64,000 nucleotides of DNA from Pelecanus crispus (GCF_030463565.1 NC_134643.1:168352491-168416490), one strand, 5' to 3'; shown: positions 1 to 13,259, counted from the first letter of the stretch. Made by a program: numbers and translations. Notes: a model not told the origin generated them from the sequence alone.

Positions 1-410
1 GTGGAGAAATTGAAAGGGGGCAGAGGAGGGCTAACAAGGTGGTTAGGGGTCTACAGCACAGGATCTGCAAAAAGAGTTTGAGGGGGTGGAGCTTGTTTAG
101 TGTGGTAAAGAGAAGGCAAAGGGGCACTCTGATAGTGGCCTACAGTTACTTGAAGAATAGTCACAAAACTATCAGAACCATTTTCTTCTTGATAGTAGCA
201 GATACTCGGTGAGCTATTAGGAAAAACTTTTTCATCAGGAGGAGAGCACAGCCATGCAACAGGTTGCCCAGAGAGGTCATGGACTGTTTGTTCATCTTAA
301 AAGCCACAGGTGATGTGAACTAGTGTTGGTGATAGGCCTGCGTTGAGCAGAAAGTTGGACTAGATGATCACCAGAGGTCCCTTGTGAATGACATTTCTGT
401 GAGTCTATGA
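1..410 (+). mobile_element. CR1 LINE 3' fragment, old
   Basis: This is the 3' end of a CR1 retroposon in sense orientation, cut by the left window edge. It keeps the typical order of CR1 phrases: GTTGCCCAGAGAGGTC near 262, then TTGGACTAGATGATCACCAG near 354, ending in a TTTCTGTGAGTCTATGA-like tail near 410. Many substitutions and small gaps suggest an old copy. No usable reading frame remains. Confidence 0.85.
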
Positions 411-1550
411 TATATGGTGCAGAGGAAGCGATGGAATGGAGGGTATGATCAAGTATGTATGGTGTGAATGTTCTTGGAGAGGTATATATTTACGAGTGAC
501 CAGAAAGATGAGAAACTGAAGAGTGTGTGGAAGGGACTGAAAAGCCAGGTAGCTATAAACATGGAACATGGTGGTAAGGCAGGGCAGTGCAAGGGACTGA
601 AATATTAAGAAAAGGTAACAGGAAGAGCAGGTTTTTGGAGAAGAGTAGTAAGGATGAGTGAGGGAATAGGATAATTTTGTATGATGGAGGAGAAGGATGC
701 TCCTGCCTGGGGACAGTGTTTGAAGCAGCTGAGCAGGAGCAGGGGAATGGGAACACTGAGCTGGGGAGTACGAGGAATCGTGGTGAGGCAGGGAGATAGG
801 CGTCAGTTGTCGGTTGCCTTTGAAGAAAAGTATTTGGGCGCGGGATGGTGAAGTAGGTGATGTACACAAGCCGCGAGATGCTTTGTGGGGATGAAGCGTT
901 TGGGATTGGTGGAGCGAGGCAGGAGTGACAGGCAGGCATGGCGAGGTTGTAGGGTTATATGGTTGTAAGAGAGGGTCTGGTACGTGGCGACAGCAGGCAG
1001 AGGTGTGTTGGTGCGATGGGTGAGGAGGGCATGTGGCAGCGGCATGCAAAGGGCGCATGACTGCGTTAGGGTGAGGAAGGCGTGCGAAGGCGCCTGACGG
1101 GAGGTTGGTGTGCGGGCGCAGGGAGGGTATGGAGTTGCACGGGAGAGATTGCATGGAGCTACCAGGTGAGGCACCCGGGCACGCAGCAGCGTGAAGCAGA
1201 TGTGCGGAGAAATGGCATACGTACCATATGCTGATGGTGGGGAGGTGACGGCTTGTCACCACATGAGTAGGTGGGGCTGGAGAAGGGCCTAAAACGGGGG
1301 GGGGGTAGAGGAGTGTAACGTTATGGTAGTGTGAGGAAGGTTTGTGAGCCAGGAGCAGCACGGAGGAGGGACAGGGTGGTGGGTGGGGAGGTGCGTGGAT
1401 GCAGTGAAGTGAAATGGGTCTATAGGGTGCCGTGTATAGGCTTCCATGGTGTGGAAGAGAGAAAACACGGGCTGTGTAGCTGTGGTAAGGGTCCATATAC
1501 GTAATGGTGTAGCTGAGGCTACGTTTGTAGATGTGAGTAGGGTGTGGAGG
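411..1550. other. G-rich, C-poor upstream DNA
   Basis: About 1.1 kb between the CR1 copy and the DZIP1 CpG island holds no gene I recognise. The plus strand is strikingly rich in G and purines and poor in C. This leaves a 363-codon ATG frame open on the minus strand (1496-405), whose Ser/Pro/His/Leu-rich composition looks like a by-product of the skew. DNAJC3, the expected outer neighbour in vertebrates, is not visible here. Confidence 0.5.
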
Positions 1551-1820
1551 TGGTAAAGGACGCGTTGGTACAAGCCTACGGCCTCCAAGGCGGGAGGAGC
1601 GCTGGGATCCGCGGGAGAGGGCAAATCAGCGCGACGCTGCCGGGAGAAGGCGGAGGTCCCGGGGGAAGAAGACAGCGGGACGGGGAGGTGGACGGGCTTT
1701 GTGCCGAGCAGGGAGCCGAGTCCCCGCAGCGGGACGCGGGTGCGGCGTGCCTGGGCTGCGCGGCGACGGCCAGACCGCCGCCGGTCCCGGGCTGCCGCCA
1801 TCGCCGGGACGGGACGGGGC

Positions 1821-1895
1821 AGGGCCCGGGGCGGGCGAGGTGTCCGGCGCAGGGCCCGGGGCGGGCGAGGTGTCTGGGGCCGGGCCGGGGCGGGC
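1821..1895. repeat. 30-bp GC-rich tandem duplication
   Basis: AGGGCCCGGGGCGGGCGAGG occurs at 1821-1840 and again at 1851-1870, giving a 30-bp period. A third, partial and diverged copy follows to about 1895. Each copy carries a GGGGCGGGC Sp1-type box, so the duplication multiplies GC boxes in the DZIP1 promoter. Confidence 0.75.
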
Positions 1896-1955
1896 GGGAG
1901 GCGGCGCGGCCGGGCCTCACTGCCGCCTCTCCCCGCTCACTCGGCGCAGGCCGCG

Positions 1956-1969
1956 GCTGCCATAGCGAC
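1956..1969. promoter_or_regulatory. X-box-like RFX site of DZIP1
   Basis: GCTGCC-AT-AGCGAC is an imperfect palindrome that matches the RFX X-box (half-sites of GTTGCC and AGCAAC type around an AT spacer) with one change in each half. It lies 62 bp upstream of the DZIP1 start codon. RFX factors drive many ciliary genes, so a site here fits the ciliary role of DZIP1. Binding is inferred from the motif only. Confidence 0.5.
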
Positions 1970-2030
1970 GCGGAGGACGCCGGCGCCGAGCGCAGCCCCG
2001 GGGACGGAGCCCGAAGGACGGAGCCCGGAG

Positions 2031-2033
2031 ATG
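2031..2033 (+). CDS. DZIP1: DZIP1 coding exon 1 (ATG only)
   Basis: The coding part of the first exon is just the start codon. ATG is followed directly by a GTGAGC donor at 2034. The -3 and -2 bases are G and A. The preceding part of the exon is 5' UTR of unknown start. Confidence 0.8.
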
Positions 2034-5000
2034 GTGAGCGTCGGGGCGGGCGGGCAGCGGGCAGGGTGCCGGCCCGGGCTAAGCCGTGTCTCTCTCCCGC
2101 AGCCCTTCACCGAGCGCGCCTACTACCCGCCGGCGGCGGCGGGGGGAGCCGGGGCCGGCGCAGGGCCGGCGCCGTTTCCCGCCTTCCAGTTCCGCGGCCG
2201 CCATGAGGGCCCGGACTGGCGTCGCCTGAGCGCCGTGGACGTGGGCCGGGTGTCGCGGGAGGGGGACGTGGCGGCCCTGCAGGAGCACCTGGAGCACGTC
2301 ACCTTCTGCAGCGCCGAGCGGGAGCGCTGCCCCCACTGCCAGGGCCCCGCCGACCCGCTGCTGCTCAAGCTGCTGCGCCTGGCCCAGCTCTGCACCGAGT
2401 ACCTGCTGCACTCGCAGGAGTACCTCAGCGCCCAGCTCGGCAGCCTGGAGGAGGCCCTGCGGGCCGCCCAGGCCCAGCGCGACCAGCTGGGCAAGGAGGT
2501 GGCCCACCGCTCGCAGGAGATCAAGGGGCTCAAGGAGGAGTGCCGCCGGAGGAAGAAGATGATCAGCACCCAGCAGATGATGCTGGAGGCCCGAGCCAGC
2601 TACCACCAGGTGAGAGGAGAGGTCCTGGCGAGCCGGTCACTCACACCTTGCCAGCTCCGAGGCTCCCCGGGGACGGGTGGCAGAGCAGTCCCCTCTGCTG
2701 GGGCGCAGTCGCTTGCTGGGCGAGAGGCTGGAGCTGCAGGGAGCGGTGACCCTGCAAAAAGGGAGTGCATCGCTTGCAGGTGCTTCACTTCCCATCTGTG
2801 TTTCACAGACGTTTGGCTGGTATCACAGATGTTTGGGAGAGTGCTCTATCATTAACAAATCCTCCTTTTACTGACAAGTGCTCTTTATTCTTGGATTCGC
2901 TTTTGACGCATCTGCAGTGTCAGATACACGCACATACAAAACCTGCGATAAACACGTTACTACTTTCTGTTGCTGTCTCTCCTTGCCTATCAGCTACACG
3001 GTCAGAAAACACACAGCGCGAGTACATGAGAACTGGCGCTAAGCGGTAACCTACCTGTCTGCAAGCTGTCACTTTCCTGCAGTAACATTCTCCAGGCACA
3101 AAGTTTCTACTTGTGTGTGTGACTCAGAAGTGACTCAGGCACGATGGTAGAGAGCCCCAGTCAGGTAGCTCATCCCTAACTCCACAGCAATCTGTTCCAT
3201 AAGGATCTTCCCTAAGAGCCTTAGTACATTGCTGTTCTGACTCTCTGTGTCATGGCACTCTGGTTTTTTTGGGAGGGGTTTTTGTGTTCTGGGTGTAATA
3301 GTTTGATTTAAATATTTTTCAGCTTCGGCTTTTTTCAGCAGGTTTCAGGAATGCAGACTGCAGCTTCAAATGTAGTCTGAAGTCTAGAGAATACACTGGA
3401 CACAGACTTGACATGGTTTCAGGCTAGCTCTTTGTGTTTATATGTTTAAAGTTATAGTTTTCTTCCTTTTTTTAAATTCTTGGGATACTAACAGTCCTGA
3501 TTGTTGAAATTCTCCTTAATCACGGAATAGTTGCAGTACAGAACCAATGCAGGTTTTCTTACAGTGTGTACAATCTCATCCCACAATATAATACCAATTT
3601 CAGCAGGCTGGGAAAGTTCATTTTTTTAAGACATCAGCTAAGTAGGCCTAAGTGTTTCTGTAGGGGAAAAGATACCTTATGCCCCAAGAGTAGGGCTATA
3701 CATATGGCAGACTTCATGGGAACCTTGTCTCAATGCATTCGAGCGTTAGTCTTAAGGACAAGCTGCTAATGTTGAATCGTTTTAAAAAGCCTTTATGCAA
3801 CTTACAGAGCAGTTTGTCTGTCCTGTGTTGCAAAAGAAAACTGATTGCATGCATGATTTTATGTGTAAAGTTAAGTAATTCTCATACTGTGATTGCCAGT
3901 TAAATATTACCAAGTTTTCCTGAAATATTTGTAGGATACATCTGTCTCAGTGGAAGCTGAAGAACATGGTAGGTGATCTTGGCTTATCACTAATCTTCTG
4001 TTCAGTGACATTTACAATAAAGCAGAGATGGAAAGCTATTTCCCATTTTTAGTTTAATTTCATATAAAGTAAACACCTGCCCTCCCCCCCTTTTTCCTCT
4101 CTGTTAGTAAATTCTTATCTCTAGAAGTTATTTAGGTTCACATGGGAAAAGTGAGTTCAGGAAGTGACGTTCCTGCCATTCCTACAGTGTTTTCAGGATT
4201 CTGAGTGTGAATGCCAGAGATAAATTAAACTGTTCCTAGGATTTGTAAATGCAGGGCAGCAGTGTGATCTGTAGCCAGGAACTGTGTGTTATTTATGTGT
4301 GCCATGGTCTTGGCTGATTTGCAGTGCCAGCTAATAAGGGTTTTGCTGGTGTTCCTGGGAGGGTAGTTCAGGTTTCATCCCCTTAAAGTCTTGGCTGTTT
4401 AGCAAACAAGCCTGTAAATAGTTATTTGGCTTTTTTAGTGGAGGCACACTTTATATCTAATGTAACCATGCTTTGGAATTCAGATTTAATGCCTTTAACC
4501 CACCCCCAATGTAAGTTCAACCATGAAATACTGCTATAAAATGGTACTGGTACCTACAAGTCATAAATTTAAGACTCATTGGTCAATATCTTCATCTGAG
4601 GAATACAAACTTAATTTTAAATGATAATTTTTAATCTTATATTCTCATGCACAATGTAGGCATAAAGTGCACATTGTGTCTAACACAGTGAAAAGTAGTT
4701 GCAAGAATAATGTTACATAATTCAAAACCTAAATATTCCCTGTGTTAATCCTGTCTCCTGCAGTAAGAGCTTTCTTTCATTACCAGCAAGTCAAACTGAC
4801 ATGAAGTTTGTGCTTGAATGAATAACATTATTTCACAGCCAATTTCATTCCATAAATCATGTGCAATCTGTTACACTGTGAGCTCCCTCTTGGTCAGCAG
4901 CAATGCTTTGCTGCCATACTGTATCTCTCTACTTTGGTTTTGTGTTAGCACTTTTTGGCATTTGTCCAACAAAATTTGTCTTAATAATTCATGGCTTTAG

Positions 5001-8000
5001 TGTTTGCTGAAAGATACCTATATTTAATAGCCTACCTGCCTATCGGTGGCAGTATTTTAAATATTAGATGAAATCTGGGAATTTGATTATGGTGATAAGG
5101 TCTTGAATCTGCTAAGTCAGTCTCTTACAGTCATATCACATTGATGAGGAAAAAGGACTCAGCTGAGTATTTGTGGTTTGTTAAAATATATGTATTTGGA
5201 AAAACAAGTATTTATTTGAAAGAAAGAGGTAACAAGCAACCCTGCCTAAAGCGATTAGGGGCTTTGATTCACATTCTTACCAGTATGTTGCAAAATCTGT
5301 AGATGTAGCTTCTGATGTACCAAAAAACAGATGTACCAATCTGTTTTTTACATTCTGAACATTAGTGGAATGTACTTTGAAGGTGAACAAAAAACATCTT
5401 TTAAAATGGGTAGGATCCAAATTTTACTTAAAATATAACTTAAAATTCAAATTAAAAAATAGTAAGTAAATTCTAGGAAGAGTAATTTAAACAGTTTGCA
5501 GTTCAGAAGGATGCTAGGTAGCATACTAATGTATGTATGTACCTTTTCTTGCAAAATTGTGTATTGTTACTTTATTTTGGTTGAAATGTCTGACCTTTTT
5601 ACCTATCTATGGTCCTTCTAGTGCTGTCATCTTACAACTCATTTATGTATACTCAAACCAATCTTTATTGGGTTTTTTTTTTTCCTGACTGTATGGTGTT
5701 CTCTTTTAAGATACAATAGTCTTAGAATACCTGAGCTGCTAGTTGGCTGGAGTCGGTGTGTATTTTGCTGAATAGTATTGTGTTACTTTTTCCTTATAAT
5801 TCTCTGCCTATCTATATTCATCTCTTATCTGTGGTTTATATCTGAATTTAAACTTCCTTGGTCAGAGTCTTTTTTGTTCGGAGTTTGTACAGTGCCTAGC
5901 ACAATGGGATTCTTGCCTATGCCAGTCACTGAGAGACATTAAATAACACAAATACATTAATAACTTTACAGAAATCTGGCACTGTGAGAATTGTAGTCAT
6001 TATTCTTATGAAATGGAATTTATTAAAGTTACCTACTTTTGACTTTGAGACAAAATGTAATAACCTGTTAAAAACCTTAACCGCTATACTTACTAAACGG
6101 ATGCTACTAATAATAACTAAAATGTTTTTATCTGGTTTTTGTAGTGTCAGTTTTGTGAAAAGGCTTTTATGAACTATTCCTTTTTACAAAGTCACATGCA
6201 AAGGCGTCATCCAGAAGAATCTCAGATTGGTATGTACTTTAATGTTATCAAAAAATTGATATAAATAGTTTAGAAAAGTGTAAATATAGTGAGGATGTGC
6301 AGTCTGTGATTTTGTGTAACTGGGAAGAATGATTTTCACATTTCATTTTGTAGGTGGCAGATACCAATTTGTGTGAATACAAGCAACACTGACTGATGAA
6401 ATGTGTTGGGTGACATGTTTCAGTCTCTGGAAAATAATTAACAAAAAATTGTATGCTGTGTTTACAGTACCTTTTCAAACCTGCATTCCCACTGAATACT
6501 TTATTCAATAGCAGAGTTCAGAGCACAATTTCTCTTTAGGCATGTGTGTTATGAAGGTGTGGGTAAGATGAACAAGTTGCGCTAGGGCAAGTACCTTTTG
6601 TGAATACATATCAATTATCAGTACAGAAATAATCCAGCTCACCTGAAATCAGTTTGAATAGGATCAGGCTCTCCTGAACTAAACTGGCTCTAAAATATAG
6701 TGAGAAAAAGAAACTGTCAAGAAAATCTAACTTCATGTATCTACGATAACCTTGGTTGCAATACCACTAACTTATATACTTTTGTCTCTCTTGATTGAAA
6801 AATGTTTAGTTTGAAAAACATTGCTCTCAAAGTTTATTTCATTCATCTCTACATTCTCTCCCTCCTGTTAGGCTCCATGCTTATGATTTATTGCTAAGGA
6901 CTGACAAGTGCTGGCAAATGGCAGTGATTAGAAAAGGAAAAATTAGATTAGATTAGGAAAAAAGAGCATTTGGGAGGAGAAAGAGTGGGAAGAATCTAGC
7001 AAGGTCTGAACTGTAGTTTGTCAGGCAAATAAAACAACAGGAGAAGTGAGGGGGTCTGAGTAGGCATCTGAAGAAGCGTTAATGTATTGGAAGAAGAAAA
7101 AAACTTTTGTCCACTTTGTACTTGATAAAAATGATCGTGGAAGTAGCTGCAGAACCAGTTGAACTAATTATCGTATAAAGAATTAGTCTGAAATGGCTGT
7201 ACAAGGGAAATACTCCATGCAGTTATTTCTGAAATAAATATTCTGTGTTGTGCTCAGATTCCCAGATGATGGGCAGCCTAGTAAGTCCTGGGTAAATTGG
7301 TAAAATGTTTCAAGATTAAAGATTGTTACAATTTTTGCGTGTTCGTAAAATGTTTTTTAGAGTGACATTCCCGCAAGTCATTCCAGATAAAAAGTTGTAT
7401 TCCAAATGGACTCCTTACTAAAGTTGTTCAGAATAAATTAAACCTAACAGAATTGAACCGTTGACGTTCACTTTGTCCTTCATACATCCTTTTTTGAGCC
7501 CGTGTTGCTTAGATTCCTTTGAAATTAGATCATATAATACTTTTTTGTGTAAATATTTTATAAACTATTTCACATGTCAGTAATTCTGATATTTTTCAGT
7601 CTTTGAGGATGTTAGCAGTCCAGAGAACATATGTATTTAAACCATCTTTGGAGACTCGTGATAGTAGGAAGGGAAATGGTCTGTGTGAGTCACACTTCAT
7701 GAAGATGTTATTGAAACACTATAGAAACACATTTGCAGTAAGTATCATGTTTCCAGAAACTGCAACAAACATTTTTAAAATCTGTGTTTCTTTCAAACAG
7801 AGCAGAAGAGGAAAGCAAAGACAGACAAACTGCAGGATGAGATTGATAAACTGAAGGAGCAGTTGCAGCTCACCAAGTCTCAGTTAGAGGCTGAACAACA
7901 GGCTAATATGGTCAGGTTTTCTAAGGTAATGTGTAGTAAGTAACGTGAACCTTTCAAAAGAATTAGTACTTTGGACTGTGTTCACTCATTTTGTAACTGG

Positions 8001-11000
8001 AACAGAACAAAAATGTGTCTACAGCTTGTCTGTCTGTCAGCAATGGTGCTTGGATGTTAAGAGCATAGCCCTCCCTCGCCTCCCATCATTTTGAACATCC
8101 ACTTTCTCCTTACTTTCCATTTTAGACATACTTTAAATGAATACTTGAGACAACATTTCTGTTAGCACTTGCCAGTTCATAAGATGTGTGGCTTGTTACT
8201 GAAGCAGATAAAATTGCCCTGCTTTGGTGAAATATAAGCTATTTTTGACATTATGATATTTTGTGATGATTAAGTGTTTCTTAGATATGACTGTGATTTT
8301 TACATGTGACTTTATAAACTGACTAGGGTTTATTCTTTGCTGTGGAGAACTTTACTGTCTAACAGAGGTGTAAGGCAGTTCAAGGAAGAGAGACTGAGAA
8401 GAAACAAAGCAATCTAGAACTTGTATGTTGGTCTTTAAATCCTTAGGATTTGGCTGACCAGAAAGCCAAAGCAGAAAGTAGTCTTAGCTACTGCTGTGTG
8501 AATAAAAAGACCTTAAACCAGAATGATTTAAAAACAGTAATTATCTATTTGTAATCAAATGCAAGGCTTTGTTTAGGACGATACTGCATCTTGTAAGTAT
8601 GCTTACTGGCTCATAAGGAGAAAAAAGAATCTCTACGTTACCTGTTTAATTTTTTTTTTTTTTTTAAAGCTTGATAATCTCAGATCATCTCACAATCTTC
8701 ATTTCTGTTTAAGTAAATACAATCTGATAATTTGCTATCAAAATAGGGATGGAAATTTTTTTAACAGGGAGGGGCTTTGCACTTCAATTTGACGAGCAAA
8801 TTCTTGGCATAAGAGACAAGATACTTCTAACGATTGAGCTAAACGCTGATCTTCATGTTGCAGTTTGCCCTGTATCACATTCAACAGCAGTGTTTTGTGG
8901 AGGTTAATACAACCTGTTAAGAACCTTCTCCCAGTATTCAGAACTTCTACATGGCTTTCCTAGTGGAGTTTGAGGACCTTCAAACTTAAAGCCAACCATT
9001 ACATTTGGAAACAAACACTACATTTTAAATTTCAAGGGAATAAACAAAACATGGCTATCATTAATTATTTTCTTCCTTGTTTTCAGAGGAAAACCTGACC
9101 TTCTGTAAAACGTGCAGTGTTTCTTTCCCTGAACACAGCTTCAGACTCTCCTTTCTTCAGTCCTCTTGTTCCCCTTTTCTCAGTATCATTCAACTTCCTG
9201 GGTTTTTTTCAATTTTCAAAAGTACTGAATGACCAAATGAAGAGCGTGGGTAGAGTTTCACTTAGGAGCACTATCAGAATAATGGGCCTTGGCCCTATGT
9301 GGACATCTGCTAGGTATTCTATTCGTTCATTCGGTGCCTCACTTTTGAGAGGTACATTATAACATATTTCTCTTGCCCCTGAAGCATTGTTTTTCTTATG
9401 AGATGGAATTTGGAGCATTCATAACAGTGCAGCATAGATTTTTTGGTGCCTTAGGGGCTTATTGTGAAGTCAGTTGTCTTAGCTGAGACTCCTAACTACA
9501 AGGGGACTGTATCAAATGTCCTGAAGCTACAGCCTGCAGTGTTACACAAGAAGAAGCTTCAAAGCTTCTGTGTTTTTCTGGGATGTCAGGGAAGATACAA
9601 ATGTGAAGTGTGGCTGTATGCAGTTTGTCTGCTATGACTGACATCCACTGTTGATTCAGGTATCATTATGTTGCTGTCTTTTGATTGAAAGAGCAGAAGA
9701 TCTTTCCCTCGTGTTATTTTTAGGAGAACCACTACTGGAGGGAATTTGGATAAAGACTGTCATGCTTCCAATTCTTGGTCCCTTCTACCCCTCTGAGGTG
9801 AAAGGACACAGAAGATCCCGTTCTTCATAAGTGTATAATGATTACTTGTTACAGTTAGTCAGAGAACAAATCAGAGTGAATGCCGTGATGAAAAGATGTA
9901 GAGGTTGCCTAAAAAGTGTGTATGTTCTGGGCAGTGAAATGCAGGACTTTGAACAAGTTGGGGACTGTACAAAAATGAGTGACTAGGTAACAGAATGGCA
10001 AAAGTAATTTGACAGATAAAGTGGGGTAAATGTATACGGGTAAAAAATAATTCTAACTTCATCTACAAAATGATGGGTTCTGAGCTGAATGTTATTACTG
10101 AAGGGCGAGATCTTCAGGTTGTGATACATAGTTCACAACCATTTCATAGGAGATGTCAGCCCAGTGGTTAGTAGCAGCCAGCAAAGAAAATCAAATATTA
10201 TGAATTATTCTGAAAAATCACTGTGCAAGCCACAGCATGAATACTCTGTGTAGATCTAGTCCCTTCATCTCAAAAAGGATATGATAGAATTAAATATCCT
10301 GGAGGTATTTAAAAGACATGTAGATGTGGCACTTAGGAACATGGTTCAGTGGTGGACTTGCCAGTGTTAGGTTTGCAGTTGGACTTGATAATCTTAAAGG
10401 TCTTAGCAGATATTAGTATCTCACCTTCCATCCCCACCAAGCTGTTGTCTCTTTTTCAGACTGACAACTCAGCATGCTCAGCCATTCTAAATACAGACTG
10501 CGAAGTAGTCATGAGTTACATAGAGTAAATAGGTATCAATCATTCACTCTCTTCTCCAGTTCAGGACCTAGCATCCATCAAACAAACCTAGCAGGAGCCA
10601 GATTCAAACCAAAAAAAGTACTTGGCTCTTCATGCAACTTGTACTAGACCTGCGGAGCTCATTGGCAAAAGATGTTGCAGTTGCTAAAAGCTGATGCAGC
10701 CACAAGAGACGACTGCAAAAGTGTATGAGGAGAGATGTATCAAAGGTTACTAAGTTTACAAAACTGTATCAGGCTGAGGAAGTCCTCTGAGCTGAAGACA
10801 GCAGCTTGGAGACTATTGAGGAGAACGTGCATGTTTGCTTGCCCTGCTATTATCCTTTCCCACCTGTACACTTACGGCCTCTGTGAGAAACAGGATGCTG
10901 AACTAGGTGGATCTTTGATATGACCAAGTAAGGTCATTCATGTGTTATTCAATGACAAATCATAGAATCATTGAATGCTTTGGGTTGGAAGGGACCTTTA

Positions 11001-13218
11001 GAGGTCATCTAGCCCAACCCCCCTGCAGTAAGCAGGGACAGCTTTAGCCAGATCAGGTTGCTCAGAGCCCCGTCCAACCTCACCTTGAATGTTGCCAGGG
11101 ATGGGGCCTCCACCACCTCTCTGGGCAACCTGTTCCAGTGCTTCACCACCCTCATTGTAAAAAACTTTCTTATGTCTAGTCTAAATCTATTCTTCTTTAG
11201 TTTAAATCCATTACTCCTTGTCCTGTCACAACAGGCCTTACTAAAAAGATTGTCCCCATCCTTCCTATAGGCCCCCTTTAAAATAATGAACTACCAAAAC
11301 TTCTTGAAGCATACTTGTTTTGCTAGCAAAATGTATAGTTTGCTACCCCAGAATTCTTCAGAAACTGGTGTTTTTTCATGTTTTTTGATGTCACAATGTT
11401 GCCCATTGAAAGTGACTGTTTCCCAAACATAGTTTGGGTGCTTGAATTAATATTACATGTGAGGGAAAAATAACAAATAATGTTTTTAAAATAATTTCAG
11501 GAATGTGAACAGCAAAAATCAAAAGAGGAAGAAATTCTACAATCATTTCATAAATGGAAAGAGGAGGAAAAAGAGAAATTGGCTGATGAAATAGAAAAAG
11601 TGAAACAGATGTTTATGAAAGAGCTTAAGGAGTTATCTTCAAGAAATTCAACTTTAGAAAATGTAAGTGATTTAAATTTTCCAACGTTTGAAGGCATGAA
11701 TCCTTTACAGTAGATGGTAGTGAACTTCATTTATTTGAAATGTGATGTAGTCATCTTAGAGGTCTTCTTACAAAACTTTGAAGGTAATTATTGGATGATA
11801 GCCATAATTGTATCTTTGTATACTGGTACTTTATTAACATAATTTCAGCTCTTTTTTTAATAGCATTGTTTTGGATGAATGAATTATGGCTTCAGCAACT
11901 ATGTCAGTTTTTTCTTACTCCTCAACTTTTGAGTCCCTGTTTACAGATTAGTAGATATTGTTATTATTGCTGTCTGTAAGGTATCCTTGTATCAATATTC
12001 TTATAACTAGCATGGAGGGGACTAACCTCTGCATTATAGTCCTGACAGTAGAACTGTATGTGTTTTCAGCACATGCTCTGGAAATGCTTTCCAAAGTTTT
12101 GACTGGAAAGAGAATTGTAAAAGTGTAGGTGGGTCAGAAAACAACTACGTACGGCATTACCAAAGCAGCTTATATTTCGTAGCTGCTAGTTCCTGTGTAT
12201 GTTTGCAAGGTATATTTATGTTAGATGTACATATTAATTATTACATGAAACTTGATAAATGCTGAACTCATGAGAAATGTGAGAAGTGTCTGATGCAATC
12301 TCTGTGTAGTTATGTTTAAAGTAAATTTTGTATTAAATGACAGTTTTATGAAACAAAATCTGTATACCTATTTGGGTCTTCATTTTTTCCCCCTGCCTTT
12401 TAGCAACTGTTAGAATTACAAAAGTCCAATGTGCAACAAAAATCCAATTTAGGGACGCTGAAAGACAGCCAAGAATTTACAGAAGAGAAAGCTCAGAGTC
12501 CTCAGGATTATCACAGTGTGGTTAAACTTCTTGAAAAACAGGTAACGCTGTAACTTTATGTATTGCTTTTAACAGACTACTTGTGTTCTTTTCATTTTTG
12601 TACATCTCTTGAGTAGGATTTTAAATCCATAAGTAAAATTCTCATCCCTCTCAATGTCTAAAATAGCTGGTTTTAAAGATTTGCTGCTATTTAGTACAAT
12701 CTCTATAATGGAAATCGAGGAATTATTTCCCTTATCCTTTATAAATAAATTGTTATTTATTTATTAATATTCTCTTATTCTTTATTATTAAATATATTAA
12801 GCTTTACCAAGTATGGTTGCAGCTCAGTTCCAGAAGCCTCTAATAAACCGTTTATGTTTGCTTATCTGTGAGGCCACTTACGGAAGAATTGGAACTTTCC
12901 ATTTTCCAAGATGAAAAAAAATGTTAAGAAACTTCCTGACAGGATTTGTCAGATGGTGGCTTTTGAGTCATATGAAGCACTTGAGCTTGTCAGGTGCAAC
13001 TTCTGTACCAGGACTATATCATTTGACCAGCACAGATGCTGGTGCTAGTGCAAAGCTGTTGGGCAATCCAAGTCCTACCTATAGGAAAGATTGAGCTAGG
13101 AGGGGCCACTGAGGCCAAGAGCACTGCATTGTTCTGAGACTCACCTGCATGTCCAGGTTGTTCCTATAAAAAAAAAAAAAAAAGAGTTGTGAGGCCTTTA
13201 GAAATACCCACAAACCTT

Positions 13219-13259
<41 letters not shown>

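Larger units (their letters stand above)
1560..2610 (+). promoter_or_regulatory. DZIP1: CpG-island promoter of DZIP1
   Basis: A dense run of CpG and GC boxes begins near 1560 and ends with coding exon 2. It has several GGGGCGGGC Sp1-type boxes (about 1828-1890), no TATA box, and an X-box-like RFX site at 1956-1969. The transcription start is inferred to lie upstream of the ATG at 2031, probably between about 1900 and 2020, but cannot be fixed from sequence. Its position against DZIP1 and its composition fit a housekeeping or ciliary-type promoter. Confidence 0.75.
7926..11500 (+). other. DZIP1 intron 4
   Basis: 3.6 kb intron. It contains two CR1 pieces, listed separately, at about 10300-10420 and 10961-11282. 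In the remainder I see only AT-rich DNA and a T-run near 8650. Confidence 0.75.

Noticed and set aside
405-1496. 363-codon minus-strand frame as a gene
   Set aside because: It has a true ATG, but the product is low-complexity Ser/Pro/His/Leu with no domain, and C-poverty of the plus strand alone explains the lack of stops. It is kept only as a compositional finding.
1544-2855. Plus-strand frames extending DZIP1 upstream to 1701 and 1544, and reading on past 2609
   Set aside because: The apparent starts are GTG codons in CpG-island DNA. The ATG at 2031 with splicing to 2103 reproduces the conserved N-terminus. Reading past 2609 ignores a good GTGAGA donor and the zinc-finger exon at 6145.
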